From contig CAJNAR010000002.1 of assembly GCA_905220665.1 (NCBI GenBank), forward strand, positions 434,001 through 498,000: a stretch of 64,000 nucleotides of DNA, given 5' to 3'. Below are positions 11,038 through 22,642 of the stretch, piece after piece. Position numbers and translations under genes: made by a program. The notes under the pieces were generated by a model. It saw only the letters and a program-made list of their open reading frames with translations, was not told where the DNA came from and searched no databases. Position 1 is the first letter of the stretch. The number at the start of each line of letters is the position of its first letter. This DNA comes from Albugo candida. Lineage: Eukaryota; Oomycota; Peronosporomycetes; Albuginales; Albuginaceae.

Positions 11038-14000
11038 CTAAATGCGGTTGGACGGATCGTTCTTGATTACATCATAGTATTCGATGAACTTGGAAAGTTC
11101 TTCTTCTAGAACAGTCAGCCATATAATCTCACTTCGTTGGTCGCATAAAAGCTTCTGCTGGCGTACTCTCCACGTGATTTCTCTAACTACTCGATAATAC
11201 AAGCACTTCTTCATGAAGATGCTTGAATCTCTTTTCATGTCCATTAAAACACTTGTCGGCATTATCTGATACGTCACTATGATCCCGTGATGTCCCGCAC
11301 GAATGAAATTGTTTTCATAAAAAAAAATGAATGCACAAATCAGTCGGTCTTGATTAAATGTAAGAATTGATGCAAGACTTCTCAATCGTAGTTTATTATC
11401 TGGTGATACAGTAATGAAAATTGACATAGTCTTTCTTTTATATCTCCATCGGAATCAAGCCTCCAAGTCAACAGGCTGCTAGACCTGCTTTTAATCTTAA
11501 ATAGATCCACCCATTCATCTATTATAGCGTTCAGCCTACGTGTGCACAGTTGCACAAATGGAAGCATGGCGTCATCCCAACCCGCTGAAATTCAGCTCGG
11601 ATATTCGTCACTCGAGTAATATACATATTTTAATCCTATCAAATGTATATTCAAGCACTGCAATTTGACAAAGGGTTTCTTCGGTACTGGGGGAAAACCT
11701 TATGCGGATCCAAAATAAATTCATGTTTACGGTGATCCTTATACAAATTGAAACGTTTTTGTCTATACAAGAAGTAATCATCATGGTTTCATGTCTCAAA
11801 GAATGGTTCCTTTTCCCTTTAAGGGTCATCCAGTGTTTTATGAACCTCTAAAACGTTGAATGAAAATCTAGAAGGTTTGGCGTTTGATTTCTGCGAACCA
11901 GTAATCAAGAACGGACGCATTTCTCAGTCTACCGATATAGGTGCGATAATCACGCCTCAATGACTATTACTAAAGTACCTGAAGACAAATATGCCAAATC
12001 GTCATATGGGACATCAACAGCGCTACAACGCAGCAAGTATATTTTCCGTCCATATGAACTATTTGGACGGCTTTGAGCACATTCTGCATTTCACGCATAT
12101 GGCAGAAGAAGTCGCGTTTTTTTAAATCAAAGGAATTAATCTCTATACAATTGGAGCATCCCCCAGTATGCTACTTGCGCATCCACTTCGCAGCGCACGT
12201 CAATTGGTGCAAACATAGATCCCGTTCTTCGGGCACAAAGGTAATGCGTCGATCATAATAGGTAATTCACTCTCTCAAAACCTTCTTTGGAACGGGTCAG
12301 CTTCATGTTAGCGTTCCTACATATGCGCAGTAAGGTATCGAAGTCATAAATCCTCACGATGAGGCCATTGTGCAAGAATTCGTTTAAGATTGCTGTAGTA
12401 GAATTTAACAATATTCAAAGCTGCCAGTATCAACCCATCAGCAATCTGGTGGATACATACATTGTTTTGTCGAAAACAATCAATTCTTGGAATTCGATGG
12501 CCAGCGCCAATTGACAATGTTCCACTCGGAATCCATCGAGAAAAAAAATACTCTTATCTCTACAACTAATCCGTCCTGGATTCCAGCATGGGCATTAATC
12601 ACCATTGATGTTCCGTAAGTTTCGTTGAATTGTCTCATATTAATTGTGGTGTTGTGGGATGCTTTACTTCGGGATATTTGGCTATCAAAGATGATTAGGG
12701 TTTAGGTCGTACCCCGGTGTACCTGAAATAAGCTAAATACAAAAATAATGGTATATTTCTTCTAAGATGACATGAAACACTTCCTCACCTGCCTGTCGAT
12801 ATCCAAAAGTGACCTTCTCTATAACTTGCACTTAAAAACGTTCTGACTTGTTCTTCGTAATCTACAACCATGCTCTGATCTGTATGCGTCCCAATCTGAA
12901 AATTTTTCTCAAGATCCTCTTTATATCACGGATTTAGTTATCTTATAAGTTGTGACTCGGTAGAGATGAATTAGACATCTTCGCTTCACTTAAGCAGCTA
13001 TAGTTTGTCCTGATGATGTCGTTATCGTATCTGTCACTGGATTAAATTTAGACGGACCTCATGAGATCGTTGTAGCAGTACACCCTTGTTCGACGCAATT
13101 TCTCCACAACAGTCTGTCCCTAAAGCGAGTTTCCCAATCTATCCAGAAGGGTTCACAAATAAAACCACTGGGAGACATTCTTCCAATGTGAGCGATATAG
13201 TTGAAGTAGGAAACATTCAGCAACCCCGGCTTCATTCTCACTCCGCAAAATGCCACCTATAATTCCAGCAAGCTTTCATCGGTGATGTAAACTTTCAAGC
13301 AGTTCCGTTAATATTTCTCCAGTTACCTCAGGAAGACAAAGTGAGCTCCAGACTATTACACGGAAGTCGATGACATAAAAACGTGTGCATTCTCGACGTA
13401 TCCCTGAACTATAGCTATATTATCAATGGCTGTTTTGGACTCATACATTCGAGATTGCGCGTATTCAAGGATTTTCTAGTGTCTTTGTAATCGTCAAACA
13501 ACTTTGGGCTTCCTTATCATGACATCAGAACTATTGAATGCTTTGTGATTGAAATTATTGCATTTACTTGTGCTTTAGTACTGATTATCAATATCACCTC
13601 AAGTTGACCTTAGTCGTTATCGAGCGCGATGTATATAATCTGATGTATATTAGATATCAGAAGAATATTTTTCATCAGCAGTATACCGCATTCCTTCTCG
13701 GTGACATTTAGTGTTCCGAACATTCAAGCCTGTTTATCTGGCTCTCTATATCCTTGGGGAAAAAGCACTCTTTTTTACCATTCCTGCAAGCTAAAAAGTA
13801 TCATTCATGAAGAACTTGAGATCGCTTTCCACGATTGATCTAAGCACAGTGAGAAAAATAGCGTCTACAAAAATTTCAAATGCTTCTGCCATTTTTGAAA
13901 GGATGTTACCGTTTTTTAGCATCAAGGATATTCTGGAAGTCTTGGGTAAGTGTCTTCCCTCTAAACCGACCATTTACATTCGTCATGATATGGAGCTCCT

Positions 14001-15740
14001 ACATTACGACGTGCAACGCTGCAAACCTTGTCATGTAACAATGCCTGGCATCAAGGATGTAGTGTAGGGATGGTTGCTCAAAGATTTCTTGGTGATCACA
14101 TCACCTTTTGAAAACAGATCCTTCCGCTTGCGTTTTGCTCGAAACAAGTATTCACTGGCATCATTGATGCTATTTCTTCTCTTCCCACCAAATCATCATG
14201 ATCTGTTCGTAAACAAATAAGACACAATATAGGTACTCTTGTCGCTTTGATTTGCTTGTCTTTTACACGTTAAAGTTGTCACCTAACTCATCCAGACGCC
14301 ATCGTTACCCGAGAATCAAGCTTTCTTCACTCTCAGTGCAAACAGGCATTTGTTTTTTGATTGTTTTTCCTAGAGCTATCATCCAAGAGTCTACTGCTAC
14401 GATCTCTATTCTACCCTTCCGATTCTAAGAGAACAACTTCGCTCTTGTTCCAAGGCTTTTTCAGAAGCTTTCGTCATTTTTTCTGCGGCTCGGCTATCGT
14501 TTCGTTTCATGTTGTCTGATTGTGAAGTTTTTCAGCGAGTATATCCACTATATTTTCAAATCTACTTGCACCTTCGTTATCGTGAATTTTCTCTTTGACT
14601 CGTGCCTGTGAATGTGCACAGGAATTAAAAGATCGAGTAAACTCATACTTCGACCTATGATCTTAACATCCTCCTCCACAACACGATACCGATATTTTGG
14701 CCGATCTTTTCAAGTCCATATGTCTCGATCTATAGCTCAAGATATTCGAGGTTTTGATCTTGGGGGTGCTAAAAGAATTGTTTGTGCGGAGTTCTAAACG
14801 TCTATGCGTTTTTCATCTGCACGGATACAAAAATAAGCTTTGATTACAGTAGAATCAAAGACATAGAAATCACTGGAGCGATGGAAAGCTTGTTATAGTA
14901 GTAGTTTGATGTAATCACGTTGCTTATATATCTATCGACCGTAAAGTCTACAACTTCGATGACGAAGGAAAAGTATTCCAAAATATAGATGCACAAAGCA
15001 ATACGTTCCCTTTTTCCCAATGGTACAATTTAAGATGTAGTACAAGCTCAGCGTTTTAGCACCGACATCAGACCCATAGAATAGGGATTGTAACGATCGC
15101 TTACGTCTGCTGAGTTCTTTTCAACGTATTGGCGAGAAGCATTCTGACTTACCATCTTAGAACGACTTGAATAGATCCGAGTAGGTCTTAAGCTTGTGCT
15201 TTGCCTTCTGGACAGCACTAGGGATTACTGTTAAAGAAAACAGTCGTTTTATCTCAGAAGTTAAGATCCGGTTGGTGGAGTGCAACGAATAGTTCTCATT
15301 ATTTGAGTGAGATTCAGTGCGAGCGGGGCAAAACTCTTCACCTGCATGTCGTTAGTTATTTCCTGAAGGTAGAAGCTTTAGGCAACATACATATGCGTCG
15401 AACGATAGAAACGGCATTTGGTAGTGCAGTGACCGTCATATTCTACGTCTAGCATAGATGAGAACGACATGCATTCATCATGGATCATGCAGTAGATGAT
15501 GGAAAACATATACGCTTTTCGCTTCAGGTGTCGCGCGAACTCGAAATGCCGTTGAATGTTACCATCGTGAACCAGCAACAGATGACATCTTTGAAATCCA
15601 TATGACTGTTGTGAGTTGGTGCAGTTAGCTAGAGAATAGCGAGTTACTAGGATTGCTGTAAGAGGTAGGAGATGCAGCAGATTTTCCATCTTGTTGTTTG
15701 TAAGTGGAAAGTATATTTTATCCATGTTATACTGTATCAT
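11038..15740 (-). pseudogene. Long relic of an unidentified secreted-type protein gene
   Basis: Reading the minus strand from 15740 down to 11038 gives protein-like text almost continuously, but in shifting frames with many stops. Examples are RQYVEKNSADVSDRYNPYS (about 15.1 kb), EGASRFENIVDILAEKL (about 14.5 kb), CEPFWIDWETRFRDRLLW (13.1 kb), KTMYVSTRLLMGWYWQLLN (12.4 kb), and a final clean 129-residue frame at 11038-11427 with AGHHGIIVTYQI and TWRVRQQKLLCDQRSEIIW. A signal-peptide-like start lies at the upstream end. If one gene, it coded for well over 1,000 residues. I recognise no domain. It stands head-to-head with CCG copy 2, about 570 bp away. More than one gene could be involved. Confidence 0.5.
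15378..15689 (-). CDS. Surviving N-terminal frame with signal-peptide-like start (part of the 11.0-15.7 kb relic)
   Basis: From the ATG at 15689 the frame reads MENLLHLLPLTAILVTRYSL followed by ANC: a short charged start, a hydrophobic core and small residues, as in a secretion signal. About 80 further residues contain eight cysteines (for example HDECMSF and HCTTKCRF) before a stop. The start was chosen over the upstream Met at 15740 because it puts the hydrophobic run at the N terminus. Downstream frames continue the decayed gene, so this is probably a fragment, though a short secreted protein of about 103 residues is possible. Function unknown. Confidence 0.35.
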   Translation of the reverse strand: MENLLHLLPLTAILVTRYSLANCTNSQQSYGFQRCHLLLVHDGNIQRHFEFARHLKRKAYMFSIIYCMIHDECMSFSSMLDVEYDGHCTTKCRFYRSTHMYVA

Positions 15741-16055
15741 TCTTCGTGCTTCTTAGGTCCGATCAGGTCTTGTCCGTATCTAGTATCACAGGTCATTAAA
15801 TGAATGTGACCACCTCCTAGTAAAATAGCTCTGTTATCCGATTGTATCTCGGTCGAACGGCGCTTTATCACACGACTTATCTATTGGGTCTTCTCTCGGC
15901 GGTGTATCGTATGAATGTTTTTAGAGCGATTCTGATTGGTCCCTTTTTACAAAATATAAATATGCTGTGGCAGAGCAAATAGTACTGCGTTTTATTTAAA
16001 ACTGGCACAACACAGTGCGACTTTCAAAAACGCTTCTATTCCATTTTTCAATTTC

Positions 16056-16083
16056 ATTGGTTGATAAAAATCACTCACATAAG
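16056..16083 (+). promoter_or_regulatory. 28-bp block upstream of CCG copy 2, conserved in copy 5
   Basis: The block starts ATTGGTTGATAAAAATCACT and is identical over all 28 bases to the reverse complement of 62341-62368, at a similar distance (about 205-215 bp) from the start codon. Its first 12 bases also occur before copy 3 (51388-51399). ATTGG is an inverted CCAAT box. A promoter role is inference. Confidence 0.5.
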
Positions 16084-16260
16084 AACAAAGCGTCCATGGT
16101 GTCTCTTTTTAGCACGTAGAAAAATTTGAATGGTAATGATCAACAATTGCTTTGCGAAGACTTGTACAGCACGCTACTGCTTTCTTCAGAGTGACTGGTC
16201 TCAACGAGTCCCTAACAATAAATTTTATTGAATTTTCCATCACAAACAAATTTCCTGGTC

Positions 16261-17037
16261 ATGGTTCACCCATATTGGCTTTTCCTTTCGGTTGTGTGCC
16301 TTCGAAACGCGGTTACTGATGCCAAGGATCCTGTAATAATCACCGCAACATTTTCCGTCGATAGTAGTGTAGGCGAGTGCCAATTCTGCCTGACAAATAT
16401 TGCCGGTGTGGGTCGAATTTCGCTTGTGTCTCTCAGTATACATTACTTCAACCCACCGGCTGCCACAGCAATACTTGAAGCCTATGGTTGGGTTATTTCT
16501 TTTCAAAGAGCAGGGATTGAGTGTCAGGGTAAGTTCAAATGCGGATCCCTCATAATGACAGGTCTTAAGCATGTGGACATCCAGCCATCTTTACAGAACA
16601 TGAATACACCGCTTTGCGTTCTCACAGATGTGCAAACCACTTTTGAATGCGGCATCTGTCTCCAAATGGTGAGCGGCTCACATGTGATAGAAAAATTTCA
16701 TCTGGTAACACACGATAGAAGCGAACACTATTTACATGTGCTATACGCAATGCAAAGAGACATTTTTGAGCCGTGTTCATTCTCCGGTATATGTAGTGGA
16801 GTCAACTATGAATTTGACGACAGTACTTGCGTAAATCTTATCAACAAATTAACCAAGTATCATTTCAGTTCAGTCCAAGTTGATCATTTAGATAGACCCA
16901 AGCCGAAGCCGGCGAAACTGCGTGTCGCGATCAAAGCTATTGATCATACCACACAACGGACGTCATTATGCTATGACACTTCCGCAACCTTCGACAGACA
17001 GACAGAATGCCTTGGTTGCATGGCTCTGTACTCATAA
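16261..17037 (+). CDS. CCG-class secreted effector candidate, copy 2: open frame with modules 1 and 2
   Basis: A 258-residue frame. Residues 1-21 form a signal peptide (MVHPYWLFLSVVCLRNAV then TDA). Module 1 has C40-x2-C43-x5-G49 (CQFCLTNIAG) and later C88 and C94. Module 2 has C130-x2-C133-x5-G139 (CGICLQMVSG) and FEPCSFSGIC. Module 3 starts (ECLGC) and is cut by TAA at 17035 where copy 5 has a Lys codon. A Met at 16228 is in frame, but the paralogues start at the Met equivalent to 16261. CCG proteins are proposed host-targeted effectors of Albugo. Either a truncated secreted protein is made, or this is the intact front of a pseudogene. Confidence 0.6.
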   Translation: MVHPYWLFLSVVCLRNAVTDAKDPVIITATFSVDSSVGECQFCLTNIAGVGRISLVSLSIHYFNPPAATAILEAYGWVISFQRAGIECQGKFKCGSLIMTGLKHVDIQPSLQNMNTPLCVLTDVQTTFECGICLQMVSGSHVIEKFHLVTHDRSEHYLHVLYAMQRDIFEPCSFSGICSGVNYEFDDSTCVNLINKLTKYHFSSVQVDHLDRPKPKPAKLRVAIKAIDHTTQRTSLCYDTSATFDRQTECLGCMALYS

Positions 17038-17930
17038 GGGATGGCAGTACTACTGGTAAGTCAAACTACCGCTGCGCATGAATCTGACCAACGATAAAAA
17101 AACTGAGCAGCTTTTTTCCTGATATCGAATCGTTCTCAACGCTTTATCGAAAAATGTAAAGAGCTCTGCGGATCGACAACTTCACAATCAAAAAGCACAT
17201 GTTTGGATGCCTATAAGATAAGCATTAGCTATTCAACCACCGTCGGCAAGATATAGTACAATATGGCAGCAAGAAATCTCAGGTACATCCAATAGCTCAA
17301 AACACATTGTCTCTAGCACAACCTTGAAATTGCATGTGGGTAGAATACGAACTGAATCATGGCGAAAACTGTCAGAAATGCTTGACAGACAAAACTCGAT
17401 TCTATGTAAAGAGACTATCCCATATTGATTTTTTGATTTCATCGAAATATAGCCTGCCAACCTACAGCATCTCTGAATGCATTACTGCTAGTTCATTGGA
17501 GAGTAAAAAGGTTTGCAGAAAAATGATCAGTATACCAAATCAACTTTGTAACTTTTACAAAAAACTTACAAGCTCCTGAGCTTGGTGGTACTTCGAACCC
17601 GGGATCACCTCAAAACATCGCAGTCGATATGATTACAATAGGAATTCCACGAAAGGGAGATCCGGAATGCTTTATTTGTCTCACGTCATGCTTGGATATT
17701 TTGATCACAGATTTGAACTACTTCTTGATGGTGGGTGTGCCAAAAATACCCAATTGTTTAACGGAGTGTGGAAATTTACGGATGACTCAATGGAAACCGT
17801 TTGATGTCTCTATGATTCCACCGATGCCATCAAATGCGATCAAAGCAAGGTTTGGTGTCATGGAGAGATACTAGCTTTCCTATGAAAACATGCTTTCGGA
17901 CCCGAGTATGCTCGATTAGGCGTTTACCCA
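17038..17930 (+). pseudogene. CCG copy 2, broken remainder (modules 3-5)
   Basis: The frame of the preceding ORF continues through TAA, TGA and TAG codons with text matching the relatives (FFLISNRSQRFIEKCKELCG at about 17116-17175). It then shifts frame: 17334-17579 carries module 4 (MWVEYELNHGENCQKCL, with the Gly replaced by Arg) and 17629-17874 carries module 5 (ECFICLTSCLDI, NCLTECGNLRM) with TAG after MERY. The whole locus is about 1.67 kb, matching the intron-free full-length family layout. Confidence 0.75.
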
Positions 17931-19350
17931 TTCAAAACCGCTCTATCAGTTATGAGTACCCATTAGGTCCTATCTAGTGCTCTATCGGTAATAAAAAAAA
18001 GCTTGAAACCACTCTTACAATCTTGCAGGATCTATCACTTGCACAATTAGTACTGTATAAGTAACGTTGACTGATGTGATGCATACAGTCTGCTGGAGGC
18101 CGTCATTGCTTTCAGTAAAAGCTACTATCCATAAGGAATTAGAAACTCGCTCGATGGTTCGCCCTTTACATTCAAATGAGGTATGTATATCAACTCTAAC
18201 CGCCTCTATTTAATACTACAAAAAGGTTGACGTTACAATGTGTCAACATCTATCGTGAAAGAAGCACCCGCCTGCATACTTTGATGAGCGAAGTCAATAT
18301 ATACGGGATTAACAATACTATAGCTGGTCTTGCTAGCCAGAAAGCGCTTTTTCGTAAGGTGAACCTCTTTTTCGTGTCCGCTTTTGTCAGCATCTTGAGT
18401 GCTATAGTCGACGAACATTTTACAGCCATCTCTCAGCTTAACGTAATGATTATTCTAAATTATAGCTTTGATGAGTCTTTGCGACTGTTTCTGTCTTTCC
18501 TGTTACATACAACGATATAAGTTCATGTGGATGCTCGTGCACACCTCACTTGATCCGTATATCGCATCTCTCGAATTTGGTACACGTCTTCTCGCATTCT
18601 CCTTTCGGTTTAAAAGAAGAAGGAGCATCACATCACACATCCCTCTACTAGATGCAGCATCAAAATGCAAGTTCAAAACAAATCAGCCACTCATTTCCCT
18701 TCTGTTTTGCTTGCCCCACTACATTGCGTATCATCTTTGAGCTAAAAACCATATTGAGACTACGAGTAGACTCCGTAGTCATCATCGAGGTGTCTTTATT
18801 TACGAAGGCACTGCTTTCCTTACAATTAGGAAATGAAGCAAAACCATATACAACCTACTGTTTACTTTATAATTTTTATGATGGTGACACTCATCTCAGC
18901 ACAACGACGTCGAGCACAAGTTGGTGCATGTAGACGTTATCGCAAGAAAGCCGGTCTTTTTATGACAAAGCGACAATTTATCTGATAATGCGACGAACAG
19001 CGAATGGGTAGATGTGTGGCGCATTGAATGCCTAACTGCTTTCTGATGCTTCCTTGTTATGTAAATGACGATAGCCGACTGTGAGTTGACGTATGAAAGA
19101 TGTCGTACAGATCGAATCAAGGTGAAAACATTTCTCATGTTGTTTTTATTGGGATTTGATACTATGCATGTAATCGGATTCAATAGAAAAGGAAGAGAAA
19201 TAGAGGGGTTGACTTGAGATGAAAGTAACCAGCTGGAGTTGATTCCATCAGTCTATCAGGCACTCAGAATCACGTAATAAATAACTTCGTTTTTATGATG
19301 CGCCATGCAAGTAGACCCATACTTTTCTCAACGATCTAATTCTGGGCAGA
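17931..19350 (+). repeat. Duplicated 3' flank of the CCG unit (partner: about 59200-60430, inverted)
   Basis: Blocks in order match the reverse complement of 59.2-60.4 kb: the ATCT-CAAGAT/ACTTGCA block at about 18030, CTGATGTGATGCA with CTGGAGGCCGTC at about 18072-18104, GAGCTAAAAACCAT near 18737 followed by ATTAGGAAATGAAGC near 18824, GGGTAGATGTGTGG at 19005, and GAGGGGTTGACTTG at 19203. Similarity is patchy with many indels. Small frames here (for example 18227-18520) have no recognisable domain, and whether any ancestral exon lies inside is unclear. Confidence 0.6.
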
Positions 19351-20424
19351 AAAAGAAACCCGAGATCTTTATACCGTCAGCTATAAACAAGGAATACCCA
19401 ACCCATTCCACCTAGCGACACACCCAAGATGAATGTGAGAAATCCACTTCTAGTGTCATACAATCACTGGTAATTACCAGACCAAATGTGCTTCTAACTC
19501 AAGAAAAAGCTTATATCAACTTGTCATGGCAAAGTGTTGCCGGTATCAATCCAGCGAAAGAAAGAGGAGTTCAGAAAGATGATATTTTATTCGATCAGTC
19601 GCGACATTTAGCTTTTAACGCATATGCAGCCCAATGTAGTACAAAAGGTGCCTATTGCTGTGTTGACAAGCTGCTAATATAGGCATAAGTGACCTAGAAA
19701 AGCGTCTCAAAGGTGCAGGTGTTCCGAACGTGATATTTTGTGTCTACGAAAAATAGGATCTCAAGTGAATATTAGACATGAAATGCTTTAATCGCCGCAC
19801 TACACTGAGCATCATGTGCGGAAGGCCATTAAAAAAGACGGTAGTTGTAAATTAAGCAATTATAAGGCTTTGAATTCTGTGCAGTCTCGAAGCGAAACAT
19901 GCTGCTAAAATAGTAATATAATTGATCACGTTCATTTTATTGCCATTCAAAATTCTTCTCTCTCAGTCACGAGCTCCCTTCTTTCTTACAGGCTCCCGAA
20001 TTTTTCAACTTGGTTAGTATCTCACGTTCCAATCTCTCCTGGTAAAATCAGGAATCTCTTGTTCGCAAAATCTCATTACCCTCAATGTAGAGAGCAATTG
20101 CCTATAGAAGATTTTCATAAGCATCCAAGGCGCTCTGAACATGGATCTATATTATATGTTTATTTATTGAGCACATTTCGGATCCGGAAAATCAGACTGG
20201 AACTGGCTCAACTTACTTGGCTCATTCCGTAGCGGGATCAGTTCAAATTGGGTTCCTTCCCATAGCTCGATCCATAACACGAATCCCAAACATCAGATAA
20301 AGCATTTTGTTGCAGTAAAACATTTAGCCTGCTCTGATTTCCTTCGTTATGGAACGGCGGTGTTACATCTCGCCGTCTTTCTGAGGTAGATAAAGCACAC
20401 GAGTGCGGGTTGTTCGATAAAAGC
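19351..20424. other. Spacer, nothing firm
   Basis: No supported gene. A 64-residue frame at 19488-19682 (+) reads protein-like in its second half (ERGVQKDDILFDQSRHLAF) but lacks any recognisable motif and is not claimed as a gene. Confidence 0.3.
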
Positions 20425-20910
20425 CTAGCTTTCTTCGGGTGTTTGGTGCATTAACATTAACGAGCTAGGAACCCGAGCAACAACCACGCCACATTTGAAA
20501 ATGTTGCCGTCGACCTTACCACATAACTTGACTATTCTACAGGGAACCGCAACTTGCAATCGACGCATTTCCAGACGCAAGGTTCCTTGCTCAAGGACCT
20601 GTCTATCGCTTATTTCAGGGGCTACAAGGAAATAAGTGTTAGAACTCATAGATATCCATCTACCAATAAGAGTCCCTGTACAAGAACATTTGATCATTTT
20701 CATCTCGTGTTGATCGAATGAACTGCAATCTTTCTCGCAGAATTTCCAGGATGCTGATGCTAGGCGATCCATTCCGAAGGGATAGACGATGCTGTGACGA
20801 CGCTCGCAGGAGACTTCGAACGATTTTTGCTGCGGAGAATTGGAGTCACCGTCTTCAAAGTGGCTCATTTCGTCATAAGATTCCTTCACTTGCTTGTATA
20901 ACTCATTCAA
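20425..20910 (-). CDS. Uncharacterised 161-residue protein frame
   Basis: A clean frame with normal composition in a region otherwise full of stops: an acidic start (MNELYKQVKESYDEMSHFED), then KMIKCSCTGTLIGRW, and a C-terminal half of alternating hydrophobic text (LRLEMRRLQVAVPCRIV, NIFKCGVVVARVPSSL). It has nine cysteines, no signal peptide and no membrane helix. Upstream in the same frame there is a stop, so this Met or an unseen exon is the start. No family is recognised. It lies just left of Copia-1 in the opposite direction. It may be a real small gene, or a remnant of a host gene cut by the transposon. Confidence 0.4.
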   Translation of the reverse strand: MNELYKQVKESYDEMSHFEDGDSNSPQQKSFEVSCERRHSIVYPFGMDRLASASWKFCEKDCSSFDQHEMKMIKCSCTGTLIGRWISMSSNTYFLVAPEISDRQVLEQGTLRLEMRRLQVAVPCRIVKLCGKVDGNIFKCGVVVARVPSSLMLMHQTPEES

Positions 20911-21285
20911 ACTCCCCCGTGTTTTCCATGACGGTCTTAATTCAGATTCATGTGTTCCAGAGCATTCTCACCGTCCCTCACTTATACAATTCACGAGGGT
21001 TTTAATTTCAGTGGTACATTAGTACTTTTCGCCTTCTAGTGGTCTAAACGTTGAACCAGTTGATGGGAAAAATGTTTACATTCCTTGTCCGCTGGGACGT
21101 AACCTTGCACATTTTTGAGAACTATTCTCGTTTTAGGACAGTATTTTCTACCCAGAATTATCTCGAGACGATAAGAGATTTACTAATCTCAGTACCTACT
21201 ACACCGCACGGAGTAGGTTGTTCTTTCTTTGGCTCCCATGTGCAGCATACAAAAAAAACAAATAAATCATTATATCAAGCAATCT

Positions 21286-21830
21286 TCTGTTTCGATAGAG
21301 AAGCTTTTCACGCACTACGAGAAAAAGAGCCTAGCGAACAAGCACTTTCTTCGTCGTCGCTTCTTCACTACGATGAGGGACGAAGTTGATGATGTGCTCC
21401 AGCACATCAACAAGCTCAAGACTCTGGCGGAATAGGTCAACACGGTCGGCGCTCCGGTCAGTGAAGACGACATGGTGATCACTCTTCTGGGAACTTTTAG
21501 TAAGTAGTATCAGTTCCGGATCATGGCGTTGGAGTCACGTGCTGACTCACCATTGCGGGAACTCGTGACCTCTCGGCTGCTACACGAGGACACGAAGTGC
21601 AAGGAGAAAGGTGGCGAGATCGATGGAACCGCGCATGGTAAAGCGTTCATGACAAGCCATCAGACCAAGCGCAAAGAAAGGCGGTAGGCGCAGTAGATCA
21701 GCGCTTAACACTAGTGTGTTGACCAAGGGCATTAGATCGTCACGTGTCCTGTGAGAGTTTGCGAGAACGCGGAGCGGCAGATGCCGCAACGAGCAAGCCT
21801 CGCTCAGATCGAGTACGAATCCGGCGAGTA
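21286..21830 (+). pseudogene. gag: Copia-1 gag remnant (UBN2-type)
   Basis: HYEKKSLANKHFLRRRF, DVLQHINKLKTLAE, then after a TAG codon SEDDMVITLLGTF and SPLRELVTSRLLHED, the typical helical Gag of copia elements. The first 80-100 residues of a normal copia Gag are missing. Confidence 0.75.
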
Positions 21831-21848
21831 TCTGTTTTCAGCTGGTAG

Positions 21849-22642
21849 GGTGCGATGCCGTTTCCACGATGAATACCAGATCAGGTTTACTCTACCTCTG
21901 GTTTTTTCAATAGGTGCGAGCTAAGATATGTACTTGGAACGTACAAAAATATCGAAGGTAAGTTAAAAATGTCAGATAATTCCCGTATCTCAACACATAT
22001 CCTTCATCATCACATGTCATCCCGGATGGGTCAGATTGGGGTCCAAAGGACATAACGTATTTTTTTTCTCACCAGTATTCCAGAAAAATGCAAATAGTTT
22101 GTATTCGTGACTTGATGGTTTTTCTCATATTGCACCAAATCACACTTTTTTCGGGCCCTCTTATTGCACAATTCGATAGAAATGCAGTCGATAATGCAAG
22201 CTATCTAAAAAAAAAACCAGAATTATCGCGTGTACAGAGAGCATTCTTGTTCGGTGACAGGTGCGTTGCCGTTTCCATGATAACTACCAGGTCAGGTTTA
22301 CTTTACGTGAAAAATATCGGAGGTTTGATCAAAGAGTCAGATACATTCACGCATCTCAAAGCATATCCTTCATCATCACATGTCATGCTCGATGGGTCAG
22401 ATTGGCGTTCAAAGCACATTACGTATTTTTTTTTGTTACCAGTATTCCATAGAATTGGAAATAGTTTGTATTCGTGACTTCATTGTTCTTCTCATATTGC
22501 ACCAAATAACACTTTTTTCGGGCCCTCTTATTCAACAATTCGATAGAAATGCAGTAGATAAATCAAGTTACCTAAAAAAACATAAATATACCGTATACAG
22601 ACAGCATTTTTTTTGTGACAGGTGCGATGCCGTTTCCACGAT
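21849..22642 (+). repeat. Tandem repeat inserted in Copia-1 (units of about 411 and 361 bp)
   Basis: The 22-base word starting GGTGCGATGCCGTTTCCACG occurs at 21849-21870 and 22621-22642 (identical), with a two-mismatch version at 22260-22281. Between them the DNA is two diverged copies of one unit, sharing ATATCCTTCATCATCACATG, TTTGTATTCGTGACTT and TCGGGCCCTCTTATT. The first unit is about 50 bp longer. The insert separates the gag remnant from the protease region and has no recognised coding content. Its origin is unknown. Confidence 0.75.

Noticed and set aside
13807..14067. An 86-residue + strand frame (MKNLRSLSTIDLS...)
   Set aside because: It lies opposite the long minus-strand relic, whose neighbouring text is protein-like on both sides. 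It is taken as a shadow.
17056..17110. Perfect-looking splice donor GTAAGT with a downstream AG in copy 2
   Set aside because: The frame with family similarity runs straight through this segment, and splicing there would leave the wrong phase.
20910..21280. 5' LTR of Copia-1
   Set aside because: No sequence like the 25881 LTR start occurs here, and gag begins mid-domain. The element is 5'-truncated.
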